A DNA stretch of 64,000 nucleotides from Chakrabartyella piscis (lineage in GTDB: Bacteria > Bacillota > Clostridia > Lachnospirales > Anaerotignaceae). The DNA is taken from contig CP092441.1 of the NCBI GenBank assembly GCA_030067835.1, positions 1,798,001-1,862,000 on the forward strand, read 5' to 3'. Positions 1 to 12,461 of the stretch are shown here, in pieces. The position numbers and the translations under genes are program-made. Each line of letters starts with the position of its first letter. Positions within the stretch are counted from its first letter, which is position 1. The notes below the pieces were generated by a model. It saw only the letters and a list, made by a program, of their open reading frames with translations, was not told the DNA's origin and ran no database searches.

Positions 1-577
1 AACCCATTTGGTATTCTGCTTTTGTACCACTCACAGAGTTGTTTTGCAAAGTAAGTGCTGCTTCCAAACGATCAATTTCTGCTTGTAATACCGCACTATC
101 ATATTCTGTCTGTGCTGTTTTCAAAGCCAAAACCAAAGAATCGTATTCTTCATCAGCAGAATCGTATTTGCTATCATCGTAATCTTCGTCTTCTGGCAAA
201 GTGCAATACGCAACAATGTCGCCTTCTTTGACATATTCACCAGCAGTTACAAACAATTCTTTGAGTTCAACTGCAAATTCAAAGGAAACTTCGATATCTT
301 CCAATTGTGCTGTCCCCACTTCTGTTACCCCAACAACGATATCGCCACGAGTTACCACTTCTTCTTTGTATGTATTTTGCACTGTGCTAGTACCTGTACT
401 GGTTGTTGCCTGATACCCCATAACACCTGCTGCTACAACTACCACTGCAACTGCACCACCTGCAACCGCTTTCATTTTTCTTTTTTGTGCAGCTTTATGC
501 AAGCGCAACTGTGCTTCATTCATTTCTGCTTTCTTTGGCTTTTCTGCCTTATTTCCTTTGCCCAACAATTTCACCAT
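1..577 (-). CDS. HlyD/RND-type efflux adaptor, N-terminal part (truncated by window edge)
   Basis: About 192 codons are visible and the gene runs off the left edge. The start ATG at 577-575 follows a GGAAGGAG ribosome site. Residues 1-35 are basic, followed by one hydrophobic segment (AVAVVVVAAGVMGYQA), so the protein is anchored with its bulk outside the membrane. Next comes a half lipoyl-like barrel (GDIVVGVTEVGTAQLEDIEV ... KEGDIVAYC) and then an acidic stretch leading into a predicted coiled coil, as in membrane-fusion proteins that partner MacB-type ABC exporters. The matching transporter would lie beyond the edge and was not seen. The family call is by architecture, so the transported substrate is unknown. 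Confidence 0.75.
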   Translation of the reverse strand, partial: MVKLLGKGNKAEKPKKAEMNEAQLRLHKAAQKRKMKAVAGGAVAVVVVAAGVMGYQATTSTGTSTVQNTYKEEVVTRGDIVVGVTEVGTAQLEDIEVSFEFAVELKELFVTAGEYVKEGDIVAYCTLPEDEDYDDSKYDSADEEYDSLVLALKTAQTEYDSAVLQAEIDRLEAALTLQNNSVSGTKAEYQMG

Positions 578-735
578 TATCGCTCCTTCCATGTAAACGA
601 AATTTCCATTGGTATCACTATATTCTCTAATTATGATATAATATTGATGAAATTGAGTTCTTTTGTTAAAATTTCATAAAATCGCATGTGTTCTCATCAA
701 CATCTTGTGTTCAGATGTTCTTAAAATCATTTTTT

Positions 736-2187
736 TTACACTGGCAAAGTAAAAGTGAACAATACACCCTCTTTTTTGTTTTCTACAAAGCATTGACCCC
801 CGTGTTTTTGCACAATGGTTTTTACGATATGTAGACCCAAACCAACATTGCCTTCTGCTGTTCTGGTGCGTGCTTTGTCTGATTTGTAGAAACTATCCCA
901 AAGTCGAATCATATCTTCCTCTTGGATGAGATTTCCTTGGTTGTATACAGAAAAACGAATTGCATCTTCCACCTGTTCCAAATCAATTTGCATACTATCA
1001 CCTTCAGCTGTATGTGAAATACCATTGATGATAAAGTTGTTCATTGCCTGTTCAATATACTTTTCATCACCATTGTAGAGGATATTCTCCTGTATGTTCC
1101 ATGTTACCTTTAAATTTTCATACAATGGTTCCATTTTTCTTGCCATTTGCTCCACTGTATGGGAAATGGAGAACTCTGCAAATTGCAATTTTTCAATTCC
1201 ACTTTCAATTGCAGAAATTTCCAACATGCTTTTTACCATTTTGTTGAGATATTGTACTTCTTCTATGATGGTATCGCAATAGTATTCTCGATCTGCCACT
1301 TCGCCACAATATTTCAAATTTTCGCTATAAATTTGCAACAATGCCAGTGGTGTTTTCATTTCATGGGATACATTTGCAATAAACTCTTTTCGCATTTGCT
1401 CCACTTGCACCTGCATATCAATATCTTTTTGCAACTTGATATTGGCTTCATTCAAGTCAGAAATAGTTGTTTCCAAACGTTTGGACATAACATTGATGCT
1501 ACTGGATAAACTCGCTAACTCTTTTGTGCTGACTGTCTCATTGGTTCTTGCTGAAAAGTCCAATTCTGAAAGTTTCAAAGTAATTTGCTCCATTTCTTCA
1601 ATGGGTTGTGTGATGCTTTTTGCCAACAAAACCGAAATCACTATCCCAATCAACAAAACCACAGCAGAAATCACAGCACTGGAATTGGTGAAGAAACCAA
1701 TGCTATTTTGTATGGAATCCACAGGTAATGTAAGCAAAACAAAGTGCTCTTGTCCTTCAAATTCAAACACACCCTGTAAACGCAACACACCTCTTTGGGG
1801 ATTGTCCATCTCCTCTGGTGACTCTGTTTCTACCATAGGATCTGCTTCATAATCCTCCTGTGTCATTTCAACAGGTCTTGCTGCTGGCATAGGATACCTA
1901 TCGTTGTCACTGGTATTGCGACTGGTATATAGCACCTCATTGTCATTGAATATGGTGATTTGCAAATTGTGCGTAGACTCAAAATACATGACTCTTTCAG
2001 AAATGCTTTCAATTCCACCATTGTAATCTTCTTTGAACTCCTCAAATGCAGTTTCCATAATATTTTTCTTATAGGATGTATAATAATCTGTAATGAAAAA
2101 GAAGTTGAACACCGATTGTGATACTGCAATGGATACCACCAAGCCAATAAAGGTAAACAACAGTTTCTTTTTGATTGAAATTTCCAT
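736..2187 (-). CDS. Sensor histidine kinase
   Basis: The 483-aa membrane kinase has TM1 at residues 8-31, an extracytoplasmic sensor domain at about 32-168, TM2 at about 169-189, then HAMP (190-242). The HisKA domain contains FIANVSHEMKTPL with phospho-acceptor His275. The HATPase domain has an N-box (NNFIINGISHT) and a GLGLHIVKTIV G-box. It starts 2 nt after the stop of the response regulator gene, so the two are certainly co-transcribed and probably translationally coupled. The signal is unknown. The adaptor gene downstream in the same orientation is a plausible target of this pair, but that is inference. Confidence 0.9.
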   Translation of the reverse strand: MEISIKKKLLFTFIGLVVSIAVSQSVFNFFFITDYYTSYKKNIMETAFEEFKEDYNGGIESISERVMYFESTHNLQITIFNDNEVLYTSRNTSDNDRYPMPAARPVEMTQEDYEADPMVETESPEEMDNPQRGVLRLQGVFEFEGQEHFVLLTLPVDSIQNSIGFFTNSSAVISAVVLLIGIVISVLLAKSITQPIEEMEQITLKLSELDFSARTNETVSTKELASLSSSINVMSKRLETTISDLNEANIKLQKDIDMQVQVEQMRKEFIANVSHEMKTPLALLQIYSENLKYCGEVADREYYCDTIIEEVQYLNKMVKSMLEISAIESGIEKLQFAEFSISHTVEQMARKMEPLYENLKVTWNIQENILYNGDEKYIEQAMNNFIINGISHTAEGDSMQIDLEQVEDAIRFSVYNQGNLIQEEDMIRLWDSFYKSDKARTRTAEGNVGLGLHIVKTIVQKHGGQCFVENKKEGVLFTFTLPV

Positions 2188-2189
2188 AT

Positions 2190-2873
2190 TTATACCTCGA
2201 ATTTATATCCGACTCTATGTACTGTTTTGATATATGTGGATTTTTCTCCTAATTTGATACGCAATTGTTTGATATGGGTATCTACAGTTCTGCTATCCCC
2301 TTCAAAATCATAGCCCCATACTTGATTGAGAAGATGTTCTCTTGTGAAAATCAAAGAAGGGTGCAATAGGAAGAAGTATAGCAACTCAAATTCACGTTTG
2401 GTCAATTCCATTGTTGTACCATCATTGACACAGCTTCTTTTGGAAATATTGATGGCAATTCCACCTACAACCAAATCCTCTGCCACCAATTTGCCACTGC
2501 GTTTCATAACCGCTTCGATACGTGCCAACAACAATGAAATGGAAAATGGTTTGCCAATGTAGTCATCTGCACCCAATCTAAAACCACGCAATTGGTCATA
2601 TTCTTCATCTTTTGCTGTCAACATAATAATCGGTGTCATATGACGTTCATCTCGAATTGTAGACAATACATAATAGCCATCTCGAACAGGCATCATGACA
2701 TCCAACAAAATCAAGTCAATTTTATCCACTTGTTCATAAAAAACTTCCAATGCTTCTTCTCCATTGCCTGCTGACATTACTTCATATCCAGCAAAACGCA
2801 AAGAATCTGAAATCCCTCTTACCATTCTTGTATCGTCATCCACTACCATAATACAAATTTTACCATTCACCAT
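2190..2873 (-). CDS. OmpR/PhoB-family response regulator
   Basis: The 227-aa protein has an N-terminal receiver domain (acidic pocket VDDD at 11-14, phospho-acceptor Asp58 in LILLDVMMP, conserved Lys in MLTAKDEE). A C-terminal winged helix follows (ELTKREFELLYFFLLHPSLIF ... RTVDTHIKQLRIKLG), the form that binds direct-repeat DNA. The start follows AGGAGG by 9 nt. It is the first gene of the two-gene operon with the kinase. Confidence 0.92.
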   Translation of the reverse strand: MVNGKICIMVVDDDTRMVRGISDSLRFAGYEVMSAGNGEEALEVFYEQVDKIDLILLDVMMPVRDGYYVLSTIRDERHMTPIIMLTAKDEEYDQLRGFRLGADDYIGKPFSISLLLARIEAVMKRSGKLVAEDLVVGGIAINISKRSCVNDGTTMELTKREFELLYFFLLHPSLIFTREHLLNQVWGYDFEGDSRTVDTHIKQLRIKLGEKSTYIKTVHRVGYKFEV

Positions 2874-2901
2874 ACTGCATAACCTCCTCTAATTATTGTC
2901 T

Positions 2902-2910
2902 ATTGTATCA
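2902..2910 (-). promoter_or_regulatory. Probable extended -10 promoter of the two-component operon
   Basis: On the minus strand TGATACAAT (TGn plus TACAAT) lies about 30 nt before the response regulator start. No good -35 is visible at 17 nt, which suits an extended -10 promoter. Confidence 0.4.
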
Positions 2911-3143
2911 TAAAAAACAGAGAAATCGCAGTGTGAAAACATAAAGCATTGCATACAAATAGAATGACTTATGTTTTCAAACTGATATTGCTATCTCAAA
3001 TTGTGATACACTGTTTGATTTTATGGATTCTCTGTTTATTTCACATTTATATCATATTTACATTCTTTTGTGATGTTAATTTGATATCTTTGTGTAATTT
3101 ATGTTTTTTTATAGATTTTTATACATTTTTAATCCAATCTAGC
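2911..3143. other. AT-rich intergenic spacer, no gene seen
   Basis: The stretch between the two-component promoter and the V-ATPase terminator is very AT-rich. Open frames here look like low-complexity noise with no ribosome site. Confidence 0.5.
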
Positions 3144-3177
3144 AAAAAAATACCACCTAGCAACCTAAGTGGTATTT
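3144..3177 (-). terminator. Rho-independent terminator of the V-ATPase operon
   Basis: On the minus strand a 16-bp stem (AAATACCAC extended inward through CTTAG/CTAGG, one wobble) with a GTTG loop is followed by a run of T. It begins about 9 nt past the subunit D stop. Confidence 0.85.
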
Positions 3178-3185
3178 TACGATGC

Positions 3186-3854
3186 TTATGCACCAGCTTC
3201 TTTTCTTTTTTTCTCTTCAATTGCTCTTTTGAGTACAAGATCTTTGACTTTCATCATTCTTGTAGTACCTGCTCGATCGTTTTCTTCCAATTTCATAGAA
3301 ATATACTTGATGGTTTCTTGATAATTTGGAATCATAACGTTTTCCAACGCATTTACACGACGTCTGGTTTTTTCAATTTCTTGTGCCAAAAGTTGTGCTG
3401 TTTTCTCACTTTCCGCCAAACGCAAAAGAGGTTCCATTGCATCGGAAAAAGAAAGCATTGCACTATCCATTTCCCCTGAAGAAAATGCAAGACCATATGG
3501 ATAAATGTCACCACTGCCACCTTCTGATTGGAAGTCAAACACAGGTACATTTACACTCATGATGTTCTTTTTGCCTACTTTTACAGAAACTGCTTGACGT
3601 GGAATCATCAAAGATTCACCAATGGCACTTTCACTCATAACCGCTTGTGCAATGATGAAGTTTTGGTATGCATCTTCCAATGATTTTTCTGCTTCTTCAC
3701 GCAAGCGTTTGTTTTCTCGAACAATATTCAAGAATTGTTTCATCAATTCATCCAGCTTATCTTTCAACAATTTGTGACCACGGGTAGCAGTTTTCAATTG
3801 TTGTTTCAATCTGGTCATTTCCATACGGGTTGGGTTGACGTTTAATCTAGCCAA
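3186..3854 (-). CDS. ntpD: V-type ATP synthase subunit D
   Basis: The 222-aa protein begins with the family's typical basic helix (ARLNVNPTRMEMTRLKQQL) and ends with a second long helix rich in Arg and Lys. Together these form the central rotor shaft that links the catalytic hexamer to the membrane ring. It is the last gene of the nine-gene operon, 6 nt after subunit B, and is followed by a terminator. Confidence 0.93.
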   Translation of the reverse strand: MARLNVNPTRMEMTRLKQQLKTATRGHKLLKDKLDELMKQFLNIVRENKRLREEAEKSLEDAYQNFIIAQAVMSESAIGESLMIPRQAVSVKVGKKNIMSVNVPVFDFQSEGGSGDIYPYGLAFSSGEMDSAMLSFSDAMEPLLRLAESEKTAQLLAQEIEKTRRRVNALENVMIPNYQETIKYISMKLEENDRAGTTRMMKVKDLVLKRAIEEKKRKEAGA

Positions 3855-3860
3855 TATTCA

Positions 3861-5237
3861 TCACTCCCCGTCTGCTAAATATTTTTCCAAGTATTCATCA
3901 CGAATACGTTTGAGCTCACTCTTAGGCAACATACGCAACAATTTCCAGCCAGTTTTCAAAGTTTCTTCAATGGTTCTATCGGTTCTGAAGCCTTGAGAAA
4001 GATATTCTTTTTCAAACTCATCTGCAAATTTTGCATACATCAAATCGATATCAGACAAAGCAGATTCACCCAAGATTGCCATCAATTCTTTTGCATCTTT
4101 CCCTCTGGAATAAGCAGCAAACAATTGATTCATAGTATCTGCATGATCTTCTCTGGTTTTACCAGCACCAATACCTTTATCTTTCAAACGAGAAAGTGAA
4201 GGCAATACATTGATTGGTGGTTGGATACCTTTTTTGTACAAATCACGACTCAAAATGATTTGACCTTCTGTGATATAACCAGTCAAGTCAGGGATTGGAT
4301 GTGTTTTGTCATCTTCTGGCATGGTCAAAATAGGAATCATGGTAATGGAACCATCTTTTCCTTTCATACGTCCAGCTCTTTCATACATGGTTGCCAAGTC
4401 AGTATACAAATAACCTGGGTAACCACGACGTCCTGGAACTTCTTTTTTCGCAGCAGAAACTTCACGCAACGCATCTGCATAGTTTGTGATATCTGTCATA
4501 ATAACCAAAACGTGCATACCTTGTTCAAATGCAAGATATTCTGCAGCAGTCAATGCCATACGAGGTGTAGAAACACGTTCTACAGCAGGGTCATTTGCCA
4601 AGTTTACAAATACAACAGAACGATCAATCGCACCAGTTGCTTTGAAATCATTGATGAAGAATTCAGCATCTTCAAAGGTAATACCAATGGCAGCAAATAC
4701 TACCGCAAATTTGGAATCGGTACCACGAACCTTAGCTTGACGAGCAATTTGTACTGCCAAGTTAGCATGTGGCAAACCAGCACCAGAGAAAATAGGCAAT
4801 TTTTGACCACGAACCAAAGTATTCAAACCATCAATTGCAGAAACACCAGTTTGGATAAATTCCGCTGGATATTCACGAGCAGCAGGATTAATTGGTGCAC
4901 CATTGATGTCAAGTCTGTCTTCTGGAATGATTTCTGGGCCACCATCAATTGGTTTACCCATACCACTGAATACACGTCCCAAAATGTCAGGAGAAACGCC
5001 AAAGTCCAAACTTTTGCCAAGGAATCTAACTTTACTTTCTGCCAAGTTGATACCAGTTGCACTTTCGAACAATTGTACCAAAGCAGTGTCACCATTCACT
5101 TCCAAAACCTTACATCTTCTGGTTTCGCCACTGGACAACTCAATTTCACCAAGTTCATCGTATTTAACGCCTTCAACACCAGTTACCAACATAAGAGGGC
5201 CAGCAACTTCCTGAATTGATCTATATTCCTTTATCAT
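3861..5237 (-). CDS. ntpB: V-type ATP synthase subunit B (non-catalytic)
   Basis: The 458-aa regulatory subunit alternates with subunit A in the cytoplasmic hexamer. Recognisable blocks are [24 protein letters not shown], the [17 protein letters not shown] loop that replaces a true Walker A, and the [21 protein letters not shown] segment. The length is normal for the family. Its ATG overlaps the subunit A stop (ATGA), which implies coupled translation and suits equal A:B dosage. Confidence 0.95.
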   Translation of the reverse strand: MIKEYRSIQEVAGPLMLVTGVEGVKYDELGEIELSSGETRRCKVLEVNGDTALVQLFESATGINLAESKVRFLGKSLDFGVSPDILGRVFSGMGKPIDGGPEIIPEDRLDINGAPINPAAREYPAEFIQTGVSAIDGLNTLVRGQKLPIFSGAGLPHANLAVQIARQAKVRGTDSKFAVVFAAIGITFEDAEFFINDFKATGAIDRSVVFVNLANDPAVERVSTPRMALTAAEYLAFEQGMHVLVIMTDITNYADALREVSAAKKEVPGRRGYPGYLYTDLATMYERAGRMKGKDGSITMIPILTMPEDDKTHPIPDLTGYITEGQIILSRDLYKKGIQPPINVLPSLSRLKDKGIGAGKTREDHADTMNQLFAAYSRGKDAKELMAILGESALSDIDLMYAKFADEFEKEYLSQGFRTDRTIEETLKTGWKLLRMLPKSELKRIRDEYLEKYLADGE

Positions 5238-7009
5238 AATTCATCTGCCCCCTTTTTCATCAAATCGTTGATTTGTGCTTCAATTTCTCTTTCAATATCA
5301 TCATATGTTTTGTCTACATTGGATTCTTCCACATATTTTGCACGTCCAATACGTTCAATTACATCGAGTTTTGTAATTTTTTGAATCATAACACCAGCTT
5401 TGATTGCTTCTTGACCTTTATGGTAGAAATCAAGAATCAATTTCAACATACGGTATTGTTTGTGCAAAGAAGCATAGGTATCAACTTCATGGAAAGAGTT
5501 TTGATGCAAGAAATCTTCACGTACAGAACGTGATGTTTCCAAAATCATTCTATCGCTATGGGACAAAGAATCCACACCAACCAACTGCACAATTTCTTGC
5601 AATTCTGCTTCTGTTTGAAGGAGCATCATCGCTTCGATACGATGTTCAGAGAAGTCTGGATGCACATTGATATCTGCCCATTCATCTACTTTATCTTGAT
5701 ACAAAGAATAGCTGGTCAACCAGTTGATTGCTGGGAAGTGACGTTTGTATGCCAAAGCAGCATCCAAGCCCCAGAATACTTTAACGATACGCAAAGTTGC
5801 TTGAGAAACTGGTTCAGAAGTATCCCCACCCGGAGGAGAAACTGCACCAATTGCTGTCAAAGTACCAACTCTTTCTTCGTTACCCAAAGAAACAACACAA
5901 CCAGCTCTTTCATAGAATTGTGCCAAACGAGAACCCAAGTAAGCAGGATATCCTTCTTCACCAGGCATTTCTTCCAAACGTCCACTCATTTCACGAAGTG
6001 CTTCTGCCCAACGGGATGTGGAATCCGCCATCAAAGCTACGCTATAGCCCATATCACGGAAGTATTCTGCAATGGTGATACCTGTGTAGATAGAAGCTTC
6101 ACGAGCCGCTACAGGCATGTCAGATGTGTTTGCAATGAGCACAGTTCTTTGCATCAAAGATTCGCCTGTTCTTGGATCTTTCAGTTCAGGGAATTCACGC
6201 AAAACGTCTGTCATTTCGTTGCCACGTTCCCCACAACCAATATAAACAACGATATCTGCATCTGCCCATTTTGCAAGTTGATGTTGTGTTACTGTTTTTC
6301 CGCTACCAAATGGTCCAGGAATTGCAGCAACCCCACCTTTTGTGATTGGGAAGAAGGTATCAACAACACGTTGACCCGTTGTCAAAAGGGAATCTGGTGA
6401 TTGTTTTCTTTTGTATGGTCTTTCTTTACGAACTGGCCATTTTTGCATCATAGAAACAGGGATATCTTTGCCTTTTTCATCTGTGATAACACAAACGGTT
6501 TCTTCTACAGTAAAGGAACCAATGAAGATTTCTTTGACCACACCTTTGATGCCAAAAGGAACCATGATTTTACATTCTACAATTGGAGTTTCTTGTACCA
6601 CACCAATGACGTCGCCAGCTTCCACTTCTTCGCCAATGGTTTTTCTTGGTTCAAATTTCCATGTTTTTTCACGATCCAAAGATTGTACTTCAATCCCTTT
6701 ACGGATATTAGTGCCACTTGCTTCGTACATTTTTTCCAAAGGACGTTGAATCCCATCATAAATTGTGGAAATCAAGCCAGGTCCCAATTCAACACTCATA
6801 GGCATACCTGTGGAAATTACTTCTTCACCAGGACCCAGACCTGATGTTTCTTCATATACTTGAATAGACGCTTTGTCACCATGCATTTCGATAATTTCAC
6901 CAATCAAATGGCTATCGGATACACGAACCACGTCAAACATATTTGCATCTCTCATGCCTTCCGCTACAACAAGCGGACCTGACACTTTTACAATCGTGCC
7001 TTTTTTCAT
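5234..7009 (-). CDS. ntpA: V-type ATP synthase subunit A (catalytic)
   Basis: The catalytic subunit is 591 aa from the preferred start. An upstream in-frame ATG at 7021 lies almost on top of the AGGTG ribosome site, so the ATG at 7009 fits better. Walker A is GPFGSGKT (about 232-239) and the catalytic GERGNE motif follows. The family's extra non-homologous insert at about 110-190 separates V/A-type from F-type subunits. It couples ATP hydrolysis to ion movement through NtpK and NtpI. Confidence 0.95.
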   Translation of the reverse strand: MKKGTIVKVSGPLVVAEGMRDANMFDVVRVSDSHLIGEIIEMHGDKASIQVYEETSGLGPGEEVISTGMPMSVELGPGLISTIYDGIQRPLEKMYEASGTNIRKGIEVQSLDREKTWKFEPRKTIGEEVEAGDVIGVVQETPIVECKIMVPFGIKGVVKEIFIGSFTVEETVCVITDEKGKDIPVSMMQKWPVRKERPYKRKQSPDSLLTTGQRVVDTFFPITKGGVAAIPGPFGSGKTVTQHQLAKWADADIVVYIGCGERGNEMTDVLREFPELKDPRTGESLMQRTVLIANTSDMPVAAREASIYTGITIAEYFRDMGYSVALMADSTSRWAEALREMSGRLEEMPGEEGYPAYLGSRLAQFYERAGCVVSLGNEERVGTLTAIGAVSPPGGDTSEPVSQATLRIVKVFWGLDAALAYKRHFPAINWLTSYSLYQDKVDEWADINVHPDFSEHRIEAMMLLQTEAELQEIVQLVGVDSLSHSDRMILETSRSVREDFLHQNSFHEVDTYASLHKQYRMLKLILDFYHKGQEAIKAGVMIQKITKLDVIERIGRAKYVEESNVDKTYDDIEREIEAQINDLMKKGADEL

Positions 7010-7032
7010 ATATTCATTCACCTACAATCGTA

Positions 7033-7350
7033 TTATTCACTAAACAATATATCCGCACCAATGGCACGCTTCGCCGATTCACGTACTTCGTTCATACCAA
7101 GACCCATGCTACCTGTGATACCAGGAATTACAATGATGGCTGGCAATTCAAAGTCTTTATATTTTGCAATGCTTTCTGGTGCCATTAAGCTGGCTTCTTC
7201 TGTGATATAAATGATTGCATAATCACGTTCTGCCAATTTATGAATGGTTTTCTTTACCTCATCTGCCTCATGAGCAGGAAATATATCAATTCCCAAAGCA
7301 AGGAAACCCATTACACTGCCTTTGTCGCCAATGATTCCAACTTTAGACAT
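7033..7350 (-). CDS. ntpG: V-type ATP synthase subunit F
   Basis: The 105-aa central-stalk subunit (NtpG in Enterococcus naming) has the typical start KVGIIGDKGSVMGFLALG and the YAIIYITEEAS core of the Rossmann-like fold. It overlaps the end of subunit C by 8 nt. It binds subunit D and tunes rotation. Confidence 0.9.
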   Translation of the reverse strand: MSKVGIIGDKGSVMGFLALGIDIFPAHEADEVKKTIHKLAERDYAIIYITEEASLMAPESIAKYKDFELPAIIVIPGITGSMGLGMNEVRESAKRAIGADILFSE

Positions 7351-8320
7351 AGCTTTCCCTCACTCTCTCTTTGATGATCTCCACATCAATATCATGGAGT
7401 TTACATGCCAAAATGATACGCACGCATTTTGCTTCTGTTTCCTTTGCCAAAATAAATGCCATAACTGGTTCTGGTGTCAATGTTTTGTATTTTGCTTCTT
7501 TGACATAGGACATCAAATAATCGTCACATGCTTTTTCAAAGACAGTAAATCCTTGACCCATATATTCTTCGCAAAGTGTACCATATTGTGTTTCTTTCAA
7601 CACTTGGATGAAAGATTCGCTTCTAAATGCTCGCAACAACAGATCCAAAGATAAATTGCCACCTAGAATGTAGCATTCTTCCAATTCTTCACCTTCACGT
7701 TCCAATTTTTTGATACGCAACAAGCTTTTCAAATTGGTGATATCCATTAAAGTTTTCACATATTTGGATACATAGTCATTGCCCAATTTATCTGCTGCTT
7801 TTGCCATAGTTGCAAAGCAAGCTTTATCCAAAATGGTATCGATGTATCTGGCATTTTGTGTTTTTGCATAGGTTGCAACTGCCAATTCCACAGCATCACC
7901 ATCGATATTTGGCAACTCCACATAGTTACGTTCACGCAAGTTTTTTGCCATTTTATCTACAGGAATGGTGCCACCACGAACAAGAAACGGTCTGCCATTG
8001 ACTTTGGAAACTTCTTCTTTCAGCAACACTTTGATGTTATGATAATCATTCTTATACAAGAAGATATCCACAAATGTTTCTGTTGGAATCAAACCAGCAA
8101 CCGCCACATAAGTTTCTTCCAAGTGATTCGCAATCATTTGTTCATATAAATGGACATCACGGATTTGTGTTTTCCCATATGCAGTGTCTCCTAACATACG
8201 GATTGCTTCCTCCATGTCTTTTGCTTCTGCAATTTGCATCAACTTTTGCTTGGTAAGCAATGAGTTTTCCATAGAGCGAACACTGGCAACTGCAAAGGGG
8301 TAAATCTTATTCTTTGCCAT
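7343..8320 (-). CDS. ntpC: V-type ATP synthase subunit C
   Basis: The 325-aa protein belongs to the V-ATPase AC39/subunit d family, the funnel that seats the central stalk on the K ring. Family blocks include YPFAVASVRSMENSLL, the YKNDYHNIKVLLK helix and the C-terminal ILAKETEAKCVRIILACK. It starts after AAGGGGG and lies 15 nt behind subunit E. Confidence 0.92.
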   Translation of the reverse strand: MAKNKIYPFAVASVRSMENSLLTKQKLMQIAEAKDMEEAIRMLGDTAYGKTQIRDVHLYEQMIANHLEETYVAVAGLIPTETFVDIFLYKNDYHNIKVLLKEEVSKVNGRPFLVRGGTIPVDKMAKNLRERNYVELPNIDGDAVELAVATYAKTQNARYIDTILDKACFATMAKAADKLGNDYVSKYVKTLMDITNLKSLLRIKKLEREGEELEECYILGGNLSLDLLLRAFRSESFIQVLKETQYGTLCEEYMGQGFTVFEKACDDYLMSYVKEAKYKTLTPEPVMAFILAKETEAKCVRIILACKLHDIDVEIIKERVRESYV

Positions 8321-8335
8321 AAAAATCCCCCTTTC

Positions 8336-8896
8336 TTAAAACAAATGTTTTGCTGCAATTTGTCTAATTTCTTCTTGTTCTACTGTCAAAATGGATTGGA
8401 ATGTGTAGTTATATTCCACTTCTCCATTTTTTACAATAAAGCCATTGCCCATTTCTCTTTCTTCATTAGAAAGGATGTAGCCCTTTTGTGCAATGACATC
8501 TGCCAAACGTGTTTTGTCTTTTTTGGAAACGATGATTTCAGCACCATCTTCTTTGACAATGGCATCCAACATAGTTCCAATTACAGTGCAATACTCTGCA
8601 TCTGCCATAGATTCCAAACGAGATTCTGCTTCTGCAATGACGTCTGCAATCAAAGTTTGTTTGGTTTCCAACAAAAGAAGTCTTGCTTGCAATTCTGCTG
8701 CTGAAATTTCTTTTGCTTTGATTTTTTCTGCTTCTGCATCTGCCATTTTGGAAATATCCATTTTTTCCTTCATGACTTTTTCATCTGCAACGTCCATGAT
8801 TTTTTCTACTTCTTTTGCTGCTGCATTTTGAATTGCTGCAACATCAGATTGGGATTTTTCCAATATTTTATCAATTATAATTTTGCCATCCTTCAT
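8336..8896 (-). CDS. ntpE: V-type ATP synthase subunit E (peripheral stalk)
   Basis: The 186-aa protein has a long charged N-terminal coiled coil (about residues 5-95) and a small C-terminal alpha/beta head, the NtpE layout. It pairs with the small coiled-coil subunit encoded first in the operon to form the stator stalk. The start follows AAGGAGG. Confidence 0.88.
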   Translation of the reverse strand: MKDGKIIIDKILEKSQSDVAAIQNAAAKEVEKIMDVADEKVMKEKMDISKMADAEAEKIKAKEISAAELQARLLLLETKQTLIADVIAEAESRLESMADAEYCTVIGTMLDAIVKEDGAEIIVSKKDKTRLADVIAQKGYILSNEEREMGNGFIVKNGEVEYNYTFQSILTVEQEEIRQIAAKHLF

Positions 8897-8920
8897 AGGA
8901 GTTGTTCCTCCTTATCTTCC

Positions 8921-11376
<2,456 letters not shown>

Positions 11377-11390
<14 letters not shown>

Positions 11391-11703
11391 ACGTTCCCAC
11401 AACCCTTCCAATTACTGCTTGAATTGCCGCTTCCTTTTTCAATGCACTTTCATTTTGCAATGCTTGACATGCATCTTCTGCATCTTTGCGAATTTCCTGA
11501 ATTTTGGTTTGGCTTTCTTCCCTAGCCTGAATTGTCACCTCTTGCATCAAAGCTTTCCCTTCTTCTTTGATTGCACTGAGCATTTGATCCGTTTTTCGCA
11601 TTGCTTCTTTTTTCATAGTTTCCGCATCCACCAGAGCTTGCTTTTTCATTTCTTCTGCTTCCAGTTCTGCTTCCACAATGCTTTTTAAAATCTCATAAGC
11701 CAT
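11377..11703 (-). CDS. ntpF: V-type ATP synthase subunit G/H (peripheral stalk coiled coil)
   Basis: The 108-aa protein is almost entirely charged coiled coil (ILKSIVEAELEAEEMKKQAL ... AIKEEGKALMQE), as expected for the NtpF/subunit H partner of subunit E. The ATG at 11703 follows AGAGGTG at 6 nt, while the ATG at 11721 lacks a ribosome site. It is the first gene of an operon in the order F-I-K-E-C-G-A-B-D, identical to E. hirae. Confidence 0.82.
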
Positions 11704-11721
11704 TCCTTTCACCTCTTTCAT

Positions 11722-12386
11722 AACAATTTGAATTCAAACTGCATATTTATGATGCTCAAAACCACTTTTTTACTGTTTTCATTTATCGCAACAAAGTGTT
11801 AAATATATAACAGTATGTCAGGTAAAAAAAGAAAACAGAAAAAATGATGTTTTTTTAGATTCTCAATAAAACTTTGAAAATCCAAAGTCCACTTATCCAG
11901 AAAAATGAGAAAAACATGAGAAAACTCTTTGTAAATTCTCATTTCTATGCCTTCAGATAAGACACCTTATAGTAAATCATAAAAGATTTCCCAACTCTTG
12001 TCAATACGATTTTGCACTGGTATTTATACAGAAAAAAAGTGTAGTCAAATACATTATTGTTAAAGAAAAATCAAAATCCACCTACTTCTCCAAAAAGTGT
12101 GGATTTTACTGAACAATTAGATGATATTTCGCATACAATTTATTTTGCTTACAAATTATACGTATATTGACTATTTTGGGAAAATTCAGTTTTTTTATTC
12201 ATTATGTATATTTTTTTTCAAAATTTTTGTGCATAAATTTTCCGTAAAATATTCAAATCTAAAAAAAATGAAATTTCAATGAACTATAGTTTATTAATTT
12301 TACATTTTCATAACATCCTCTAAAATATCCAACTATTTTTTCAATGTTTTTTCAATAAATATATACACTTTATATAAAACAGAATG
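11722..12386. other. AT-rich leader/promoter region of the V-ATPase operon
   Basis: No gene is seen. The region contains an inverted repeat AAAATCCAC/GTGGATTTT (12073-12081 with 12099-12107) followed on the minus strand by GATTTTTC, which could be a weak terminator or leader structure. No clear consensus promoter was identified. Confidence 0.45.
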
Positions 12387-12435
12387 AAAAAAACCATCTT
12401 AATTTACTTAGTTTCCCAAAATATCATCAAGATGG
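12387..12435 (-). terminator. Terminator after hslO
   Basis: On the minus strand CCATCTT (12435-12429) pairs with AAGATGG (12400-12394) and is followed by seven T. The loop is long, so it may have internal pairing. Confidence 0.65.
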
Positions 12436-12461
12436 CTTTTACCCATATCTTTAACTTTCTA

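Noticed and set aside
4221-5219. Plus-strand open frame opposite V-ATPase subunit B
   Set aside because: Antisense shadow with no ribosome site and no domain.
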